Positions 1 through 5,787 of a stretch of 11,104 bases of DNA are shown one piece after another (the first letter of the stretch is position 1; the number at the start of each line of letters is the position of its first letter). Both the position numbers and the translations under genes were made by a program. Origin of the DNA: Streptomyces sp. NRRL S-350 (GTDB taxonomy: Bacteria > Actinomycetota > Actinomycetes > Streptomycetales > Streptomycetaceae). Below the pieces are notes generated by a model, which did no database searches, was not told where the DNA came from, and saw only the letters and a program-made list of their open reading frames with translations. The stretch spans positions 1-11,104 of the forward strand of contig NZ_JOHO01000110.1 of assembly GCF_000719705.1 (NCBI RefSeq), written 5' to 3'.

Positions 1-19
1 GGGGCTTGGAGTACGTCAC
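1..19 (-). CDS. Partial CDS, N-terminus only (VTYSKP...)
   Basis: Only the first six codons are visible, read leftward from a GTG at 19. A GGGAG ribosome binding site lies just upstream on the minus strand. The leader ATG at 64 is in the same frame, so an isoform with 15 extra residues beginning MSGRTRAAHR is possible. The visible sequence is identical to the gene at the right end, so the replicon carries either two copies or one inverted-repeat gene. Function cannot be judged from six residues. Confidence 0.5.
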
Positions 20-63
20 TGCTTGTCTCCCTTGTCGGTGGGCTGCTCTTGTGCGGCCCGACA

Positions 64-98
64 TGGACAAAGTTAGTGCCTAGGCACTAACGTGTCAA
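64..98 (-). promoter_or_regulatory. Palindrome-controlled promoter, minus-strand copy
   Basis: On the minus strand, -35 TTGACA (98-93), a 17-bp spacer and -10 TAACTT (75-70) fire leftward out of the window. The 20-bp operator at 72-91, GTTAGTGCCTAGGCACTAAC, is a perfect palindrome that fills most of the spacer and overlaps the -10, so a bound dimer should block RNA polymerase. A leader ATG lies at 64, six bases past the -10. This is the only minus-strand copy of the element in the window. Confidence 0.85.
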
Positions 99-222
99 GA
101 AAAAAGTTAGACATACGGGCGGGGGTGGGCACACACTGCGCTCGGCGCTACCCTGACGCTCAGCAACAGACCCCCGTCGGGCGCACCCCGCACCCGCCCG
201 GACCCCGAAGGAGACCCCTGCC

Positions 223-924
223 ATGCCCCGCACTCTGCCCGACCTCGCCGCCGCCCTCGCGACCCACCTGACCGGGGACTGGGCCGCATCCCCGGACCGC
301 GGCACGGTCCTCCTCACGAACGCGGACGGGCGCGTGCTGCGCCTGGCCAACCCCGTCGCCGACCATGTCGAGATCACAGGGGTGCCGCCGGCCTCTGTGC
401 CGGAGGGCTTCCCCGTGGGCGAAGCGCTGGCCGGGCGCAGCTGGGGAGAGGCGCGCGCGAGCCTGGGGGACCGACCGCAGAGCATCGCCGCCGACGTGGA
501 GGGGCGGCTGCTGCCCGTGTACCGGACCACGCTCAACACGCTGGACCGCGCGGTGCGCGAGTGGCGCTCCGGTGTGGCTGCCGTGGATCGCACCGCCGCC
601 GCGCTCGCGTCGGTGCCCGGCGCGGTGCGCATGGGCAACCCCGCCGTCCGGGGCAGCGCACGGCTGCGCATGACCGCCGCACGGGGCGGCGGGGGCAACG
701 CCGCCGACGTCCAGGTGGGCGTGACGGCGTCGCGTGGCAGTGAGCTGGTCGACGTCGCCGCGCACCGCCTGACGGGCACCCAGGCGCAGCGGGTGCTCCT
801 CGCACTGGCCGACGACGGCGGCCCGCTGGCCGCCGTCGAACGGGTCGCGCGTGAGGCCGCTCGTGAGGGCCGTGCCGTGGAGCCCTCCGTGCTGCTCGCC
901 GCCCTCGGGCTGTCCGCCGCCTGA
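223..924 (+). CDS. Hypothetical protein, 233 aa
   Basis: This gene starts at ATG 223 behind a good AAGGAG site (208-213) and ends at TGA 922-924, immediately before a strong hairpin. I do not recognise the family. The N-terminal third (about residues 1-60) looks like a small alpha/beta unit (LLTNADGRVLRLANPVADHVEIT). A helical stretch follows (about 85-135, RTTLNTLDRAVREWRSGVAAVD), then a Gly-rich segment (RGGGGN, about 155-160) and an Ala-rich helical tail. There is no signal peptide or membrane segment. It is the only complete gene without a recognisable copy of the repeated promoter upstream. The 100-222 gap it shares with the divergent minus-strand promoter is AT-poor apart from the run at 100-110, and I could not define its promoter. 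Confidence 0.7.
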   Translation: MPRTLPDLAAALATHLTGDWAASPDRGTVLLTNADGRVLRLANPVADHVEITGVPPASVPEGFPVGEALAGRSWGEARASLGDRPQSIAADVEGRLLPVYRTTLNTLDRAVREWRSGVAAVDRTAAALASVPGAVRMGNPAVRGSARLRMTAARGGGGNAADVQVGVTASRGSELVDVAAHRLTGTQAQRVLLALADDGGPLAAVERVAREAAREGRAVEPSVLLAALGLSAA

Positions 925-933
925 TTCCCGCGC

Positions 934-973
934 CGTAGAGGCCGCCGACCCCAACGGGTCGGCGGCCTCTACG
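934..973 (+). terminator. Hairpin terminator after the 233-aa gene
   Basis: An 18-bp perfect stem (934-951 with 956-973) carries a 4-base CAAC loop, ten bases after the stop codon. There is no T tract, which is common for actinobacterial terminators. It separates the 233-aa gene from the next repeated promoter at 1009. Confidence 0.8.
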
Positions 974-1008
974 CGTTGTGGCCCACCCTCGTTCGGCAAG
1001 TTTCTTCC

Positions 1009-1037
1009 TTGACGACTTAGTGCCTAGGCGCTAACTT
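1009..1037 (+). promoter_or_regulatory. Repeated promoter/operator, module 1087-2580
   Basis: The -35 TTGACG (1009-1014), 17-bp spacer and -10 TAACTT (1032-1037) are near-ideal for the main sigma factor. Operator CTTAGTGCCTAGGCGCTAAC lies at 1016-1035, with two mismatches between its arms compared with the perfect palindrome at 11014. The upstream tract GGCAAGTTTCTTCC (995-1008) is also shared with the copies at 9532 and 11007, so conservation extends beyond the core promoter. It drives the genes at 1087, 1445, 1821 and 2236, with no other promoter visible among them. Confidence 0.85.
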
Positions 1038-1042
1038 TGTCC

Positions 1043-1087
1043 ATGTCGGGCCGCACAAGAGCGGCCCACCGAACAGGGAGAACCTGA
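1043..1087 (+). CDS. Leader peptide ORF, 14 codons, overlapping the next start
   Basis: ATG 1043 lies six bases after the -10, at the expected transcription start, so the message is probably leaderless. The frame encodes MSGRTRAAHRTGRT and stops at TGA 1085-1087. The last base of the stop is the A of ATG 1087 (TGATG), a classic arrangement for translational coupling. One base differs from the consensus leader, a synonymous GCA to GCG change. Translation is inferred; the alternative is a conserved untranslated leader. Confidence 0.55.
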   Translation: MSGRTRAAHRTGRT

Positions 1088-1386
1088 TGAACATCAACCT
1101 CGCCGCCGAGACCGCCCGCTTCATGGCCCGGGTCGCCGATGATCGCCGCACCGGCAAGGCTTCTCCCTCCGAGCGGCTGGCGCTGCGCAACGGCGCGGTC
1201 TTCCTGCGCGACTTCGCCAACCTCATCGAGGAGACCATCGACCTTGGCCCGATCGTCATCGGCAATGCCCAGGCGATGGAGGCCTTCTCCGCCGCCCTGC
1301 GGACCCTGACCAGCGAGCTGGCCGGGGAGGCCGCCTTCCCCGAGGCGATGTTCGCCACCGTCCTGCTGACCCTCGGCCTCCTGTAG
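1087..1386 (+). CDS. Hypothetical small protein, 99 aa
   Basis: This first main gene of its module starts at ATG 1087, which overlaps the leader-ORF stop, and has a GGGAG site at 1076-1080. I do not recognise the family. The sequence reads as mostly helical: an N-terminal acidic/basic segment (about 1-30, AAETARFMARVADDRR), a middle amphipathic helix (RNGAVFLRDFANLIEETI), and a hydrophobic C-terminus (FATVLLTLGLL) too short to call a membrane anchor with confidence. It has no cysteines. A hairpin follows eight bases after the stop. It is presumably a soluble cytoplasmic accessory protein. Confidence 0.75.
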   Translation: MNINLAAETARFMARVADDRRTGKASPSERLALRNGAVFLRDFANLIEETIDLGPIVIGNAQAMEAFSAALRTLTSELAGEAAFPEAMFATVLLTLGLL

Positions 1387-1393
1387 CGCGACC

Positions 1394-1421
1394 GCGCCCC
1401 CGCCCGGTCGGGCGGGGGCGC
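1394..1421 (+). terminator. GC-rich intergenic hairpin
   Basis: A 13-bp perfect inverted repeat (1394-1406 with 1409-1421) lies between the genes at 1087 and 1445. It has a 2-base centre, so the real loop is probably 4 bases or more. There is no T tract. It may attenuate or stabilise the message rather than end it, since no promoter follows. Confidence 0.6.
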
Positions 1422-1444
1422 TCCCCAGCCGACAGGAGGACCTG

Positions 1445-1726
1445 ATGGAAATCCAGATGCACGCCCGCTGCTGGCACTGCGCGGCCACGATCATCACGCC
1501 GTGCCCGGACTGCGTGCTGGCCGTGCGGGTCGACCCGCAGACCAACCGGCTGGTCGGACACGTGCACGAGGACGGCTGGTGTACGCCGGTCACCCCCACC
1601 CCGGAGGAGCAGGCCCGGTCCGTCAAGAAGCCGGTCTGTGACGGCTGCGCGAGCCGCTGGGGCGCGCGTACCACCACCGCGGAACGACACCGCGTCCACG
1701 CTCAGGCCGAGGGCCTGTACACGTAA
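1445..1726 (+). CDS. Small CxxC protein, possible zinc finger, 93 aa
   Basis: ATG 1445 has a strong AGGAGG site (1435-1440). Two CxxC pairs sit close together at C9/C12 (CWHC) and C20/C23 (CPDC), a spacing that suits one Zn-ribbon knuckle pair. H39, H41 and C46 and a third pair, C65/C68 (CDGC), follow. The C-terminal 25 residues are Arg/His-rich (RWGARTTTAERHRVH). I do not recognise a named family. A metal-binding, perhaps nucleic-acid-binding, role is inferred from the cysteines only. It lies in the same module as an HU-like protein. Confidence 0.72.
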   Translation: MEIQMHARCWHCAATIITPCPDCVLAVRVDPQTNRLVGHVHEDGWCTPVTPTPEEQARSVKKPVCDGCASRWGARTTTAERHRVHAQAEGLYT

Positions 1727-1737
1727 GCCCCCGCCGT

Positions 1738-1770
1738 GCTGCCCGGGCCACCCGAACCGGCCCGGGCAGC
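1738..1770 (+). terminator. Hairpin with conserved ACCCGAACC loop (copy 1)
   Basis: A perfect 12-bp stem (1738-1749 with 1759-1770, GCTGCCCGGGCC) encloses the 9-base loop ACCCGAACC at 1750-1758. The loop is identical to those at 3065, 3521, 5799 and 8739, while the stems differ. It lies just after the stop of the CxxC gene. Confidence 0.75.
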
Positions 1771-1820
1771 GTCCTTCCCCGCGCTGCGCCCCGTACGTGG
1801 CGCCGACCCGAAAGGGCCCC

Positions 1821-2147
1821 ATGTCCCGCTACACCCGCCCTCTGGACGACGGCTACACGCTCGTCATGGGGTATGACCGGCCGCTGCGATCGGTGTTCGT
1901 CCACCTCATGAAGGACACCCCCGACGGCCAGGACGACCATGACGGCCAGGACGACCATGGCGGCGACCCGCACTGTGGAGAGTGCGGAGTGGTCGATTCC
2001 CTGGGCTCCCACGAGCGCGTGGCCACCGTCTCCGAACTGATGGCCGGCGTGGCCGTAATGCTCACTCTGCATGGGCGGCGCCAGCTGACGGTCGAGGAGA
2101 CGGAGGAGATCGTCCTGCGGCTCATCAGCGACGGCGCCCAGCCGTAG
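1821..2147 (+). CDS. Hypothetical protein with Asp/His repeat, 108 aa
   Basis: I chose ATG 1821 because the frame open upstream runs through the hairpin at 1738-1770 and because AAAGGG precedes it. I do not recognise the family. Residues 1-30 look like a short beta-rich unit (GYTLVMGYDRPLRSVFVHLM). Residues 36-48 are an imperfect tandem repeat, GQDDHDGQDDHGG, copied at DNA level and followed by HCGEC (51-55). This Asp/His/Cys cluster could bind metal. The C-terminal half is helical (ERVATVSELMAGVAVM, EETEEIVLRLI). The RBS is weaker than those of its neighbours. Confidence 0.7.
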   Translation: MSRYTRPLDDGYTLVMGYDRPLRSVFVHLMKDTPDGQDDHDGQDDHGGDPHCGECGVVDSLGSHERVATVSELMAGVAVMLTLHGRRQLTVEETEEIVLRLISDGAQP

Positions 2148-2153
2148 TCCCCC

Positions 2154-2197
2154 GGCCCCGGCTGCGCCCCTGCCTGACGCTGGGCGCAGCCGGGGCC
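2154..2197 (+). terminator. 16-bp hairpin before the HU gene
   Basis: A perfect 16-bp stem (2154-2169 with 2182-2197) has a 12-base loop. It directly abuts the GTTTC/GAAAC inverted repeat that starts at 2198. Because the HU gene downstream has no promoter of its own, this may be a leaky terminator or an RNA-stability element. Confidence 0.7.
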
Positions 2198-2212
2198 GTT
2201 TCCCCGAGAAAC
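2198..2212. promoter_or_regulatory. GTTTCCCCGAGAAAC inverted repeat, copy 1
   Basis: The half-sites GTTTC and GAAAC surround a 5-base centre and are followed by ACCC, as at the other three copies. It lies 23 bases upstream of the HU start. It has one mismatch (A for G) relative to the other copies. It resembles a ParB parS half-site pair, but its centre is 5 bases rather than 4. Confidence 0.55.
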
Positions 2213-2235
2213 ACCCCACGAGAGAGGAACCCGCT

Positions 2236-2580
2236 GTGAACAAGCGGCAGCTGAGTGAAGAGGTCGCCAGGCGGATGGGAGTGCCCCTGGCCGTCGGGAA
2301 CGAGGCAGTCACGGCCGTACTGGACGCGATCGTCCGTGCGGTCGTCACGGGCGACACCGTGACCCTGTACGGACTGGGCACCTTCACGCGGCGCGAGCAC
2401 GCGGCCCGGTCGGCCCGCAACCCGCAGACCGGGGAGCGCGTGGCTGTCCCCGCCCGCCGCCAGGTGCACTTCGCCCCGGGGCTGACGTTCCGCCGACTGG
2501 TGAGCGACGGGCCGACGTCGACCGGGAGCGTCACGCTCCGGCGGGTCTACACGGTACCTCGTGGCAAAAAAGTTTCTTGA
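2236..2580 (+). CDS. HU-family DNA-binding protein, 114 aa
   Basis: HU proteins are dimers that bind and bend DNA with little sequence preference. The N-terminal helices (MNKRQLSEEVARRMG, then AVTAVLDAIVRAV), the GLGTF turn (46-50, matching the family's GFGTF) and the flexible DNA-binding arm with RNPQTGE (61-67), whose proline intercalates in the minor groove, are all present. The fold ends near residue 90. About 24 further residues form a basic tail (RRVYTVPRGKKVS) absent from ordinary 90-100 aa HU. The start is GTG 2236; the RBS (GAGAGGAACC) is modest. The stop TGA (2578-2580) lies inside the next promoter's -35 box. It may package incoming DNA or act as an accessory in replication or recombination. 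Confidence 0.9.
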   Translation: MNKRQLSEEVARRMGVPLAVGNEAVTAVLDAIVRAVVTGDTVTLYGLGTFTRREHAARSARNPQTGERVAVPARRQVHFAPGLTFRRLVSDGPTSTGSVTLRRVYTVPRGKKVS

Positions 2581-2605
2581 CACATTAGTGCCTAGGCGCT
2601 AACTT
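2577..2605 (+). promoter_or_regulatory. Repeated promoter/operator, module 2656-4509
   Basis: The -35 TTGACA (2577-2582), 17-bp spacer and -10 TAACTT (2600-2605) match the other copies. Operator ATTAGTGCCTAGGCGCTAAC is at 2584-2603. The upstream tract is A-rich (GGCAAAAAAGTTTC) and lies in the 3' end of the HU gene, whose stop codon is part of the -35. No terminator therefore separates HU from this promoter. Confidence 0.88.
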
Positions 2606-2655
2606 TGTCCATGTCGGGCCGCACAAGAGCAGCCCACCGATCCACGGAGGATCCA

Positions 2656-3042
2656 ATGCCTCAGACCACGACCGACACCGCCGCCTTCGTCCAGGCCCTC
2701 GGCACCGCGCAGTACCTCACCAACAAGATCCTCGCCGGCCTCGGCGTGAACATGTGGGTCGGAGTCGCCTACGCCGCGTCGCCCGACTACCCGATGGAGG
2801 CCATCAGCCTCGACCTGTGGAACACGACCCAGCACGCCTTCATGGCGCTGGAGCGGCAGCTGGACGGCGAGGACTACGTCCGGATCGCCAAGGCCCACGA
2901 GCCGCTCCAGGCCGCTGCCACCAGGCTCGCCCTCGTCCACCACTACGCGATCGAGGGCGCCGCTCGCCCCGGCGCGCTGGCCGTCATCCAGGGGGTGCTG
3001 GACCACCTGGCCGACGTGATCGGCCACCTGTACATGAGCTGA
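2656..3042 (+). CDS. Hypothetical helical protein, 128 aa
   Basis: ATG 2656 has GGAGG at 2646-2650. The leader ATG at 2611 is in the same frame with no stop, so a 143-aa form beginning MSGRTRAAHRSTEDP could be made from a leaderless start. I do not recognise the family. The protein looks all-helical, with aromatic and His-rich faces (NTTQHAFMALERQL, ALVHHYAIEG, GVLDHLADVIGHLY). It has no cysteines and no signal. It has the same length as the next gene product, but I see no convincing alignment between them. It is followed by a hairpin of the conserved-loop family. Confidence 0.75.
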   Translation: MPQTTTDTAAFVQALGTAQYLTNKILAGLGVNMWVGVAYAASPDYPMEAISLDLWNTTQHAFMALERQLDGEDYVRIAKAHEPLQAAATRLALVHHYAIEGAARPGALAVIQGVLDHLADVIGHLYMS

Positions 3043-3050
3043 CCGCCTGC

Positions 3051-3087
3051 GCTGGGCCCCGGCGACCCGAACCCGCCGGGGCCCAGC
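3051..3087 (+). terminator. Hairpin with conserved ACCCGAACC loop (copy 2)
   Basis: A perfect 14-bp stem (3051-3064 with 3074-3087) has loop ACCCGAACC at 3065-3073. It begins eight bases after the preceding stop. The longest perfect stem of the family is here. Confidence 0.8.
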
Positions 3088-3110
3088 CCCCACCCGACGG
3101 AAGGTCCCTG

Positions 3111-3497
3111 ATGACCGACGACACACCCGCCCGCCCCACCCTCGACACCTTGCTGGCCAACGCGGCGCTCCCCCTGGAGCGCGTGCTGCGCCGCTTCAAC
3201 ATCGAAGCGGAGCGCCACATCCGGGCCCGCGTGACCTACCGCGACACCCACGCCTACGCCACGGCCCTGTGGGAAGCGGCGACGGCTGCCAAGGCCGCGC
3301 TGGACTACCGCTCCGGTGGCGCCATCACGGAATGCGCCGCGCTGCTGTTCGCCGACGGGCCGCTGGACCTGGCCGTCGACCAGCTTGCCGCGCTGGCCGG
3401 TCGCATCGACCACGCGCCGGAGCAGGGCGCGACCTACGCCGAGTGGGCCCGCTGGCACCTGGAGGCCGCCGACTCATACCTGTCCCACTACAGCTGA
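3111..3497 (+). CDS. Hypothetical helical protein, 128 aa
   Basis: ATG 3111 follows GGAAGG (3099-3104). The same frame is open farther upstream but only across the hairpin and inside the previous gene, so this start is preferred. I do not recognise the family. It is Ala- and Arg-rich and helical (LPLERVLRRFNIEAERHIRA, AYATALWEAATAAKAALDY, PLDLAVDQLAALAGRID). Its aromatic C-terminus (YAEWARWHLEAADSYLSHYS) recalls the C-terminus of the preceding gene product (HLADVIGHLYMS) only in composition. It contains a single cysteine. It has no membrane segment or signal. Confidence 0.75.
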   Translation: MTDDTPARPTLDTLLANAALPLERVLRRFNIEAERHIRARVTYRDTHAYATALWEAATAAKAALDYRSGGAITECAALLFADGPLDLAVDQLAALAGRIDHAPEQGATYAEWARWHLEAADSYLSHYS

Positions 3498-3506
3498 CAG
3501 GCCGTA

Positions 3507-3542
3507 CAGGGGGCCGGGCGACCCGAACCCGCCCGGCCCCTG
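3507..3542 (+). terminator. Hairpin with conserved ACCCGAACC loop (copy 3)
   Basis: A 13-bp stem (3507-3520 with 3530-3542, one bulged G on the left) has loop ACCCGAACC at 3521-3529. Its right arm shares two bases with the GTTTC/GAAAC site beginning at 3541, so the two elements abut as they do at 2197/2198. Confidence 0.72.
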
Positions 3543-3557
3543 TTTCCCCGGGAAACA
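3541..3557. promoter_or_regulatory. TGTTTCCCCGGGAAACA inverted repeat, copy 2
   Basis: The arms TGTTTCCC and GGGAAACA flank a single central C, followed by CCC. It lies 45 bases upstream of the 204-aa gene, directly after a hairpin. It is identical at its core to the copies at 7637 and 10101. Confidence 0.6.
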
Positions 3558-3602
3558 CCCTGCCGCGCGACGCCGCGCGGCCCAACCACCGAGAGGGCCA
3601 CC

Positions 3603-4217
3603 ATGTACCCGCGTCTCCTGTCCGACATGACCGTGGAGGGCGACCGCTTCCACCTGGTCGGCGCGCCCGCGATCACCTACGAGACCATCAGGAGCCTGCC
3701 CGCCGAAGGCGGCATGGTGAACCTTCGCGCCACCGTCCTCTACCCGGACGGCACCGAGGACTCCATCCAGCGGCAGCTGTTCCTTCCGGCCGCGACCCAC
3801 GTCCTGGCGGTACGCCGTAAGCGGCTGCTGTCCGTGCCGTGCCTGGAGTGCCAGGTCGGCCAGCGGATCGAGTGGGACACGGCGCAGCCGGGCCCCCTGG
3901 GCGTTCTGTGCGAGGCCTGTGACACCGAGGCCACGGTCGACGAGCGGCCGGCCTACGGGCGGCCGTACTGGATCACCGCGCACGACAGCCCCGTGCCGCG
4001 CGAGGCACCCGGCTCCATCGCGGCCGCGCTGCTGGCGATCACGGTGCTCGCCGCGCGGGAGCCTGCGGGCATCTGGGAGCTGTGGGTCATCCGGCCCGCC
4101 GCGCCGGGCGTGCCCCGCCGGTGGGAGCAACTCGCCAAGGCGGTGAACGGCAGCGTCGCCCCGACCGTTCGCGGCCGCGCCCACCTGGCCGCCGGGGCAC
4201 CCGCCGCCACGGGCTGA
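3603..4217 (+). CDS. Hypothetical protein with two CxxC knuckles, 204 aa
   Basis: ATG 3603 follows GAGAGGG. I do not recognise the family. The N-terminal half (1-75) looks beta-rich (FHLVGAPAITYETI, VNLRATVLYPDG). C80/C83 (CLEC) and C103/C106 (CEAC) are about 20 residues apart, the pattern of a four-cysteine zinc ribbon. Residues 138-151 (SIAAALLAITVLAA) are hydrophobic but more likely a buried helix than a membrane span. A Trp-containing stretch (GIWELWVIRP) and a basic tail follow. The zinc site is inferred from spacing alone. Confidence 0.75.
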   Translation: MYPRLLSDMTVEGDRFHLVGAPAITYETIRSLPAEGGMVNLRATVLYPDGTEDSIQRQLFLPAATHVLAVRRKRLLSVPCLECQVGQRIEWDTAQPGPLGVLCEACDTEATVDERPAYGRPYWITAHDSPVPREAPGSIAAALLAITVLAAREPAGIWELWVIRPAAPGVPRRWEQLAKAVNGSVAPTVRGRAHLAAGAPAATG

Positions 4218-4248
4218 GGCTCCGTCACCACCCGAGGAAGAGGCACCC

Positions 4249-4509
4249 ATGTACGAACCGGACCCCGCCGTCACCATCTCCCCGGAGACGGCCCGCCACG
4301 TGCTCTGGCACTACGACCAGCCAGGCGGGACCGAACCGGACGACCGAACCCGTGACCTGCTCCTGTCGCTGGCGAGGTGCTACCCCGGCGACTACGCCCG
4401 GCGGGCGCTCGACTGCCCGGAGCAGGCCGCCGCCATGTGGCTGGCCGCCAACACCCAGGACGGCACGGCACGCCTCCAGGCGATCGCCAGCGAGTCGGCC
4501 GCCCCCTGA
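4249..4509 (+). CDS. Hypothetical small protein, 86 aa
   Basis: ATG 4249 is preceded by GAGGAAGAGG. Only 31 bases separate it from the previous stop, with no hairpin, so the two genes are probably co-translated. I do not recognise the family. The sequence is acidic and helical (SPETARHVLWHYDQPGG, DDRTRDLLLSLARCYPGDYARRALDCPEQAAAMWLAANTQDG), with cysteines at about 53 and 65. The stretch LLLSLARCYPGDYARRALDCP has a TPR-like look, but only about one repeat would fit. It is the last gene of its module. Confidence 0.72.
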   Translation: MYEPDPAVTISPETARHVLWHYDQPGGTEPDDRTRDLLLSLARCYPGDYARRALDCPEQAAAMWLAANTQDGTARLQAIASESAAP

Positions 4510-4538
4510 CCCCTCCCCCCTTTCCCTCCTTCCCCGCT

Positions 4539-4581
4539 GCGCCCCGCCGTCGGCCCGTACCACCGGCCGGCGGCGGGGCGC
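4539..4581 (+). terminator. Terminator hairpin before the DUF932 module
   Basis: A stem of about 17 bp (4539-4555 with 4565-4581, one T-G pair) has a 9-base loop. It closes the 2656-4509 module. The rest of the 4510-4675 gap holds a pyrimidine-rich run right after the stop (4503-4535) and nothing else I can recognise. Confidence 0.72.
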
Positions 4582-4675
4582 TGTCGTGCCAGCGCGGCCC
4601 CGGCGCCCTGGCGAAGTGGCAGGCGCAGCCCAGGACCCGTGGCGCCGTGGCCCGGAAAAGTCGCTCGGTCCAGGG

Positions 4676-4705
4676 TTGACCACGGAGAGTCACATCCACT
4701 AACGT
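4676..4705 (+). promoter_or_regulatory. Variant promoter with a different operator (DUF932 module)
   Basis: The -35 TTGACC (4676-4681), an 18-bp spacer and -10 TAACGT (4700-4705) head this module. The AGTGCCTAGGCACT palindrome is absent. Instead TAACGTTGTC (4700-4709) is repeated inverted as GACAACGTTA (4721-4730), 11 bases apart, across the -10 and the start region. The leader ATG is again exactly six bases after the -10, and TTGTCCATGTC is shared with the other promoters. This module is therefore probably under a different repressor. Confidence 0.75.
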
Positions 4706-4710
4706 TGTCC

Positions 4711-4731
4711 ATGTCAGCGAGACAACGTTAA
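4711..4731 (+). CDS. Leader mini-ORF, MSARQR
   Basis: ATG 4711 lies at the predicted transcription start, and the frame stops at TAA 4731 after six codons. It resembles the start of the other leader (MSGRTR) in having MS-x-R-x-R. The stop is 16 bases before the DUF932 ATG, so there is no overlap. It lies inside the inverted repeat, so coding and operator constraints are mixed. Translation is inferred from position. Confidence 0.4.
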   Translation: MSARQR

Positions 4732-4747
4732 CGAAAGGCAAGACATC

Positions 4748-5782
4748 ATGTCGCACAACATCGAGCAGTTCGCCGACGGTACCGCCGCCTTCGTCTCCGC
4801 CCGCGAGCACGCCTGGCACAAGCTCGGAACGGTCGTCCCCGAGGCGATGGACCTCACCGCCGCGCTGGAGCTCGCCTCCCTCGACCAGTGGGACGTCCGC
4901 AAGGCGCCGCTGTTCGCCCGTGTCCCCGTCCAGATCGTCACCAAGGACGGTGAGACCACCGTCCACGAGGAGATCCCGGTGCCCGGCAAGTTCTCCGCCG
5001 TCCGGACCCACCCCAAGACCGGGGAGATCGAACACCTCGGGATCGTCGGCAACACCTGGACCCCCGCCCAGAACGAGGAGGTCGCCGCGCTGCTCGGCTA
5101 CATCGTGGACGAGACGAAGGGCATCGTGGAGACCGCAGGGTCCATCAACGACGGCCGGGACGTGTTCATCTCGGTAAAGCTGCCCAACACCATGCGGATC
5201 GGCGGCAAGGACCCGGTCGACCTCTACCTGGTCGGGGTCAACAACCACGCCGGGACGGGCGGCCTGCACGTCCTCACCACCCCGGTTCGCGTCGTGTGCC
5301 AGAACACGCTGAACGCGGCGATGGGCGACTTCGAGAGCAAGCTGACGATCCGCCACACCACGAACATGAAGGACGCGATGGCAGACGCCCGACAGAAGCT
5401 GGACCTGGCCTTCGAGTACTGCGAGGCATTCGAGAAGGAGGCCCAGCGGCTGTACGAGCAGGAGCTGACGGTCAAGCGGTTCGAGAACATGGCCGAGAAG
5501 GTCCTCCGCGAGCAGAAGAGCGACGGCCAGAAGGCCGCCGAGCACCGGGCCGCGACCATCGACACCCTCCGGGGCCTGTTCCTGGAGGCCGAGACCAACG
5601 AGGGCATCCACGGCACCCGGTGGGGCGCGTACAACGCGTTTACGGAGTACTTCGACCACATCCGGACGGTCAACGCGGCCGACGAGGACGCCGCGATCGC
5701 CCGCGCCAAGCGGACCCTGACCAACGCCGGGACGATCCGCCGCAAGAACAAGGCGTGGGAGCTGCTGACCACCGCCAAGTGA
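4748..5782 (+). CDS. DUF932 / TIGR03299 phage-plasmid protein, 344 aa
   Basis: The family is recognised from the N-terminus (QFADGTAAFVSAREHAWHKLG), the block GNTWTPAQNEEVAALLGYIV (about 100-120) and VDLYLVGVNNHAGTGGLH followed by RVVCQNTLNAAM (about 155-195). Its molecular function is not established. Members are recurrent in actinophages and actinobacterial plasmids including linear ones, and are taken as markers of laterally moved DNA. Residues about 200-270 form a charged helical region (KLDLAFEYCEAFEKEAQRLYEQE). The length is normal for the family and I see no damage. ATG 4748 has an AAAGGCAAG site. It uses relatively more Lys and Glu than its Arg/Ala-rich neighbours, suggesting a slower-diverging gene or separate origin. 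It heads its own module. Confidence 0.93.
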   Translation: MSHNIEQFADGTAAFVSAREHAWHKLGTVVPEAMDLTAALELASLDQWDVRKAPLFARVPVQIVTKDGETTVHEEIPVPGKFSAVRTHPKTGEIEHLGIVGNTWTPAQNEEVAALLGYIVDETKGIVETAGSINDGRDVFISVKLPNTMRIGGKDPVDLYLVGVNNHAGTGGLHVLTTPVRVVCQNTLNAAMGDFESKLTIRHTTNMKDAMADARQKLDLAFEYCEAFEKEAQRLYEQELTVKRFENMAEKVLREQKSDGQKAAEHRAATIDTLRGLFLEAETNEGIHGTRWGAYNAFTEYFDHIRTVNAADEDAAIARAKRTLTNAGTIRRKNKAWELLTTAK

Positions 5783-5787
5783 GAACC

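Larger units (their letters stand above)
1..99. repeat. Left arm of 99-bp perfect terminal inverted repeat
   Basis: Bases 1-99 are the exact reverse complement of 11006-11104; the match breaks at base 100 (a here, where the other arm predicts g). The arm carries a complete minus-strand promoter/operator, the leader frame and the first 19 bases of a gene that runs off the window. Terminal repeats in inverted rather than direct orientation argue against a simple circular replicon. They fit long terminal inverted repeats of a linear replicon, an inverted duplication, or an assembly that stopped where both sides enter the same sequence. Confidence 0.95.

Noticed and set aside
100..222. A plus-strand copy of the repeated promoter for the 233-aa gene
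   Set aside because: The palindrome at 72-91 is symmetric, but -35, -10 and leader are present only in the minus orientation; no TTGAC/TAACTT pair faces the gene at 223.
1638..1820. Upstream extension of the 108-aa gene to 1638
   Set aside because: It would overlap the CxxC gene and read through the hairpin at 1738-1770; ATG 1821 has its own AAAGGG. Similar extensions of the genes at 3111, 6348 and 7688 were dropped for the same reason.
2198..2212. A genuine parS site
   Set aside because: The half-sites agree, but the 5-base CCC(G/C)G-type centre differs from the 4-base ACGT centre of parS in all four copies, and no ParA/ParB is encoded here. I kept it as a separate, unassigned repeat.
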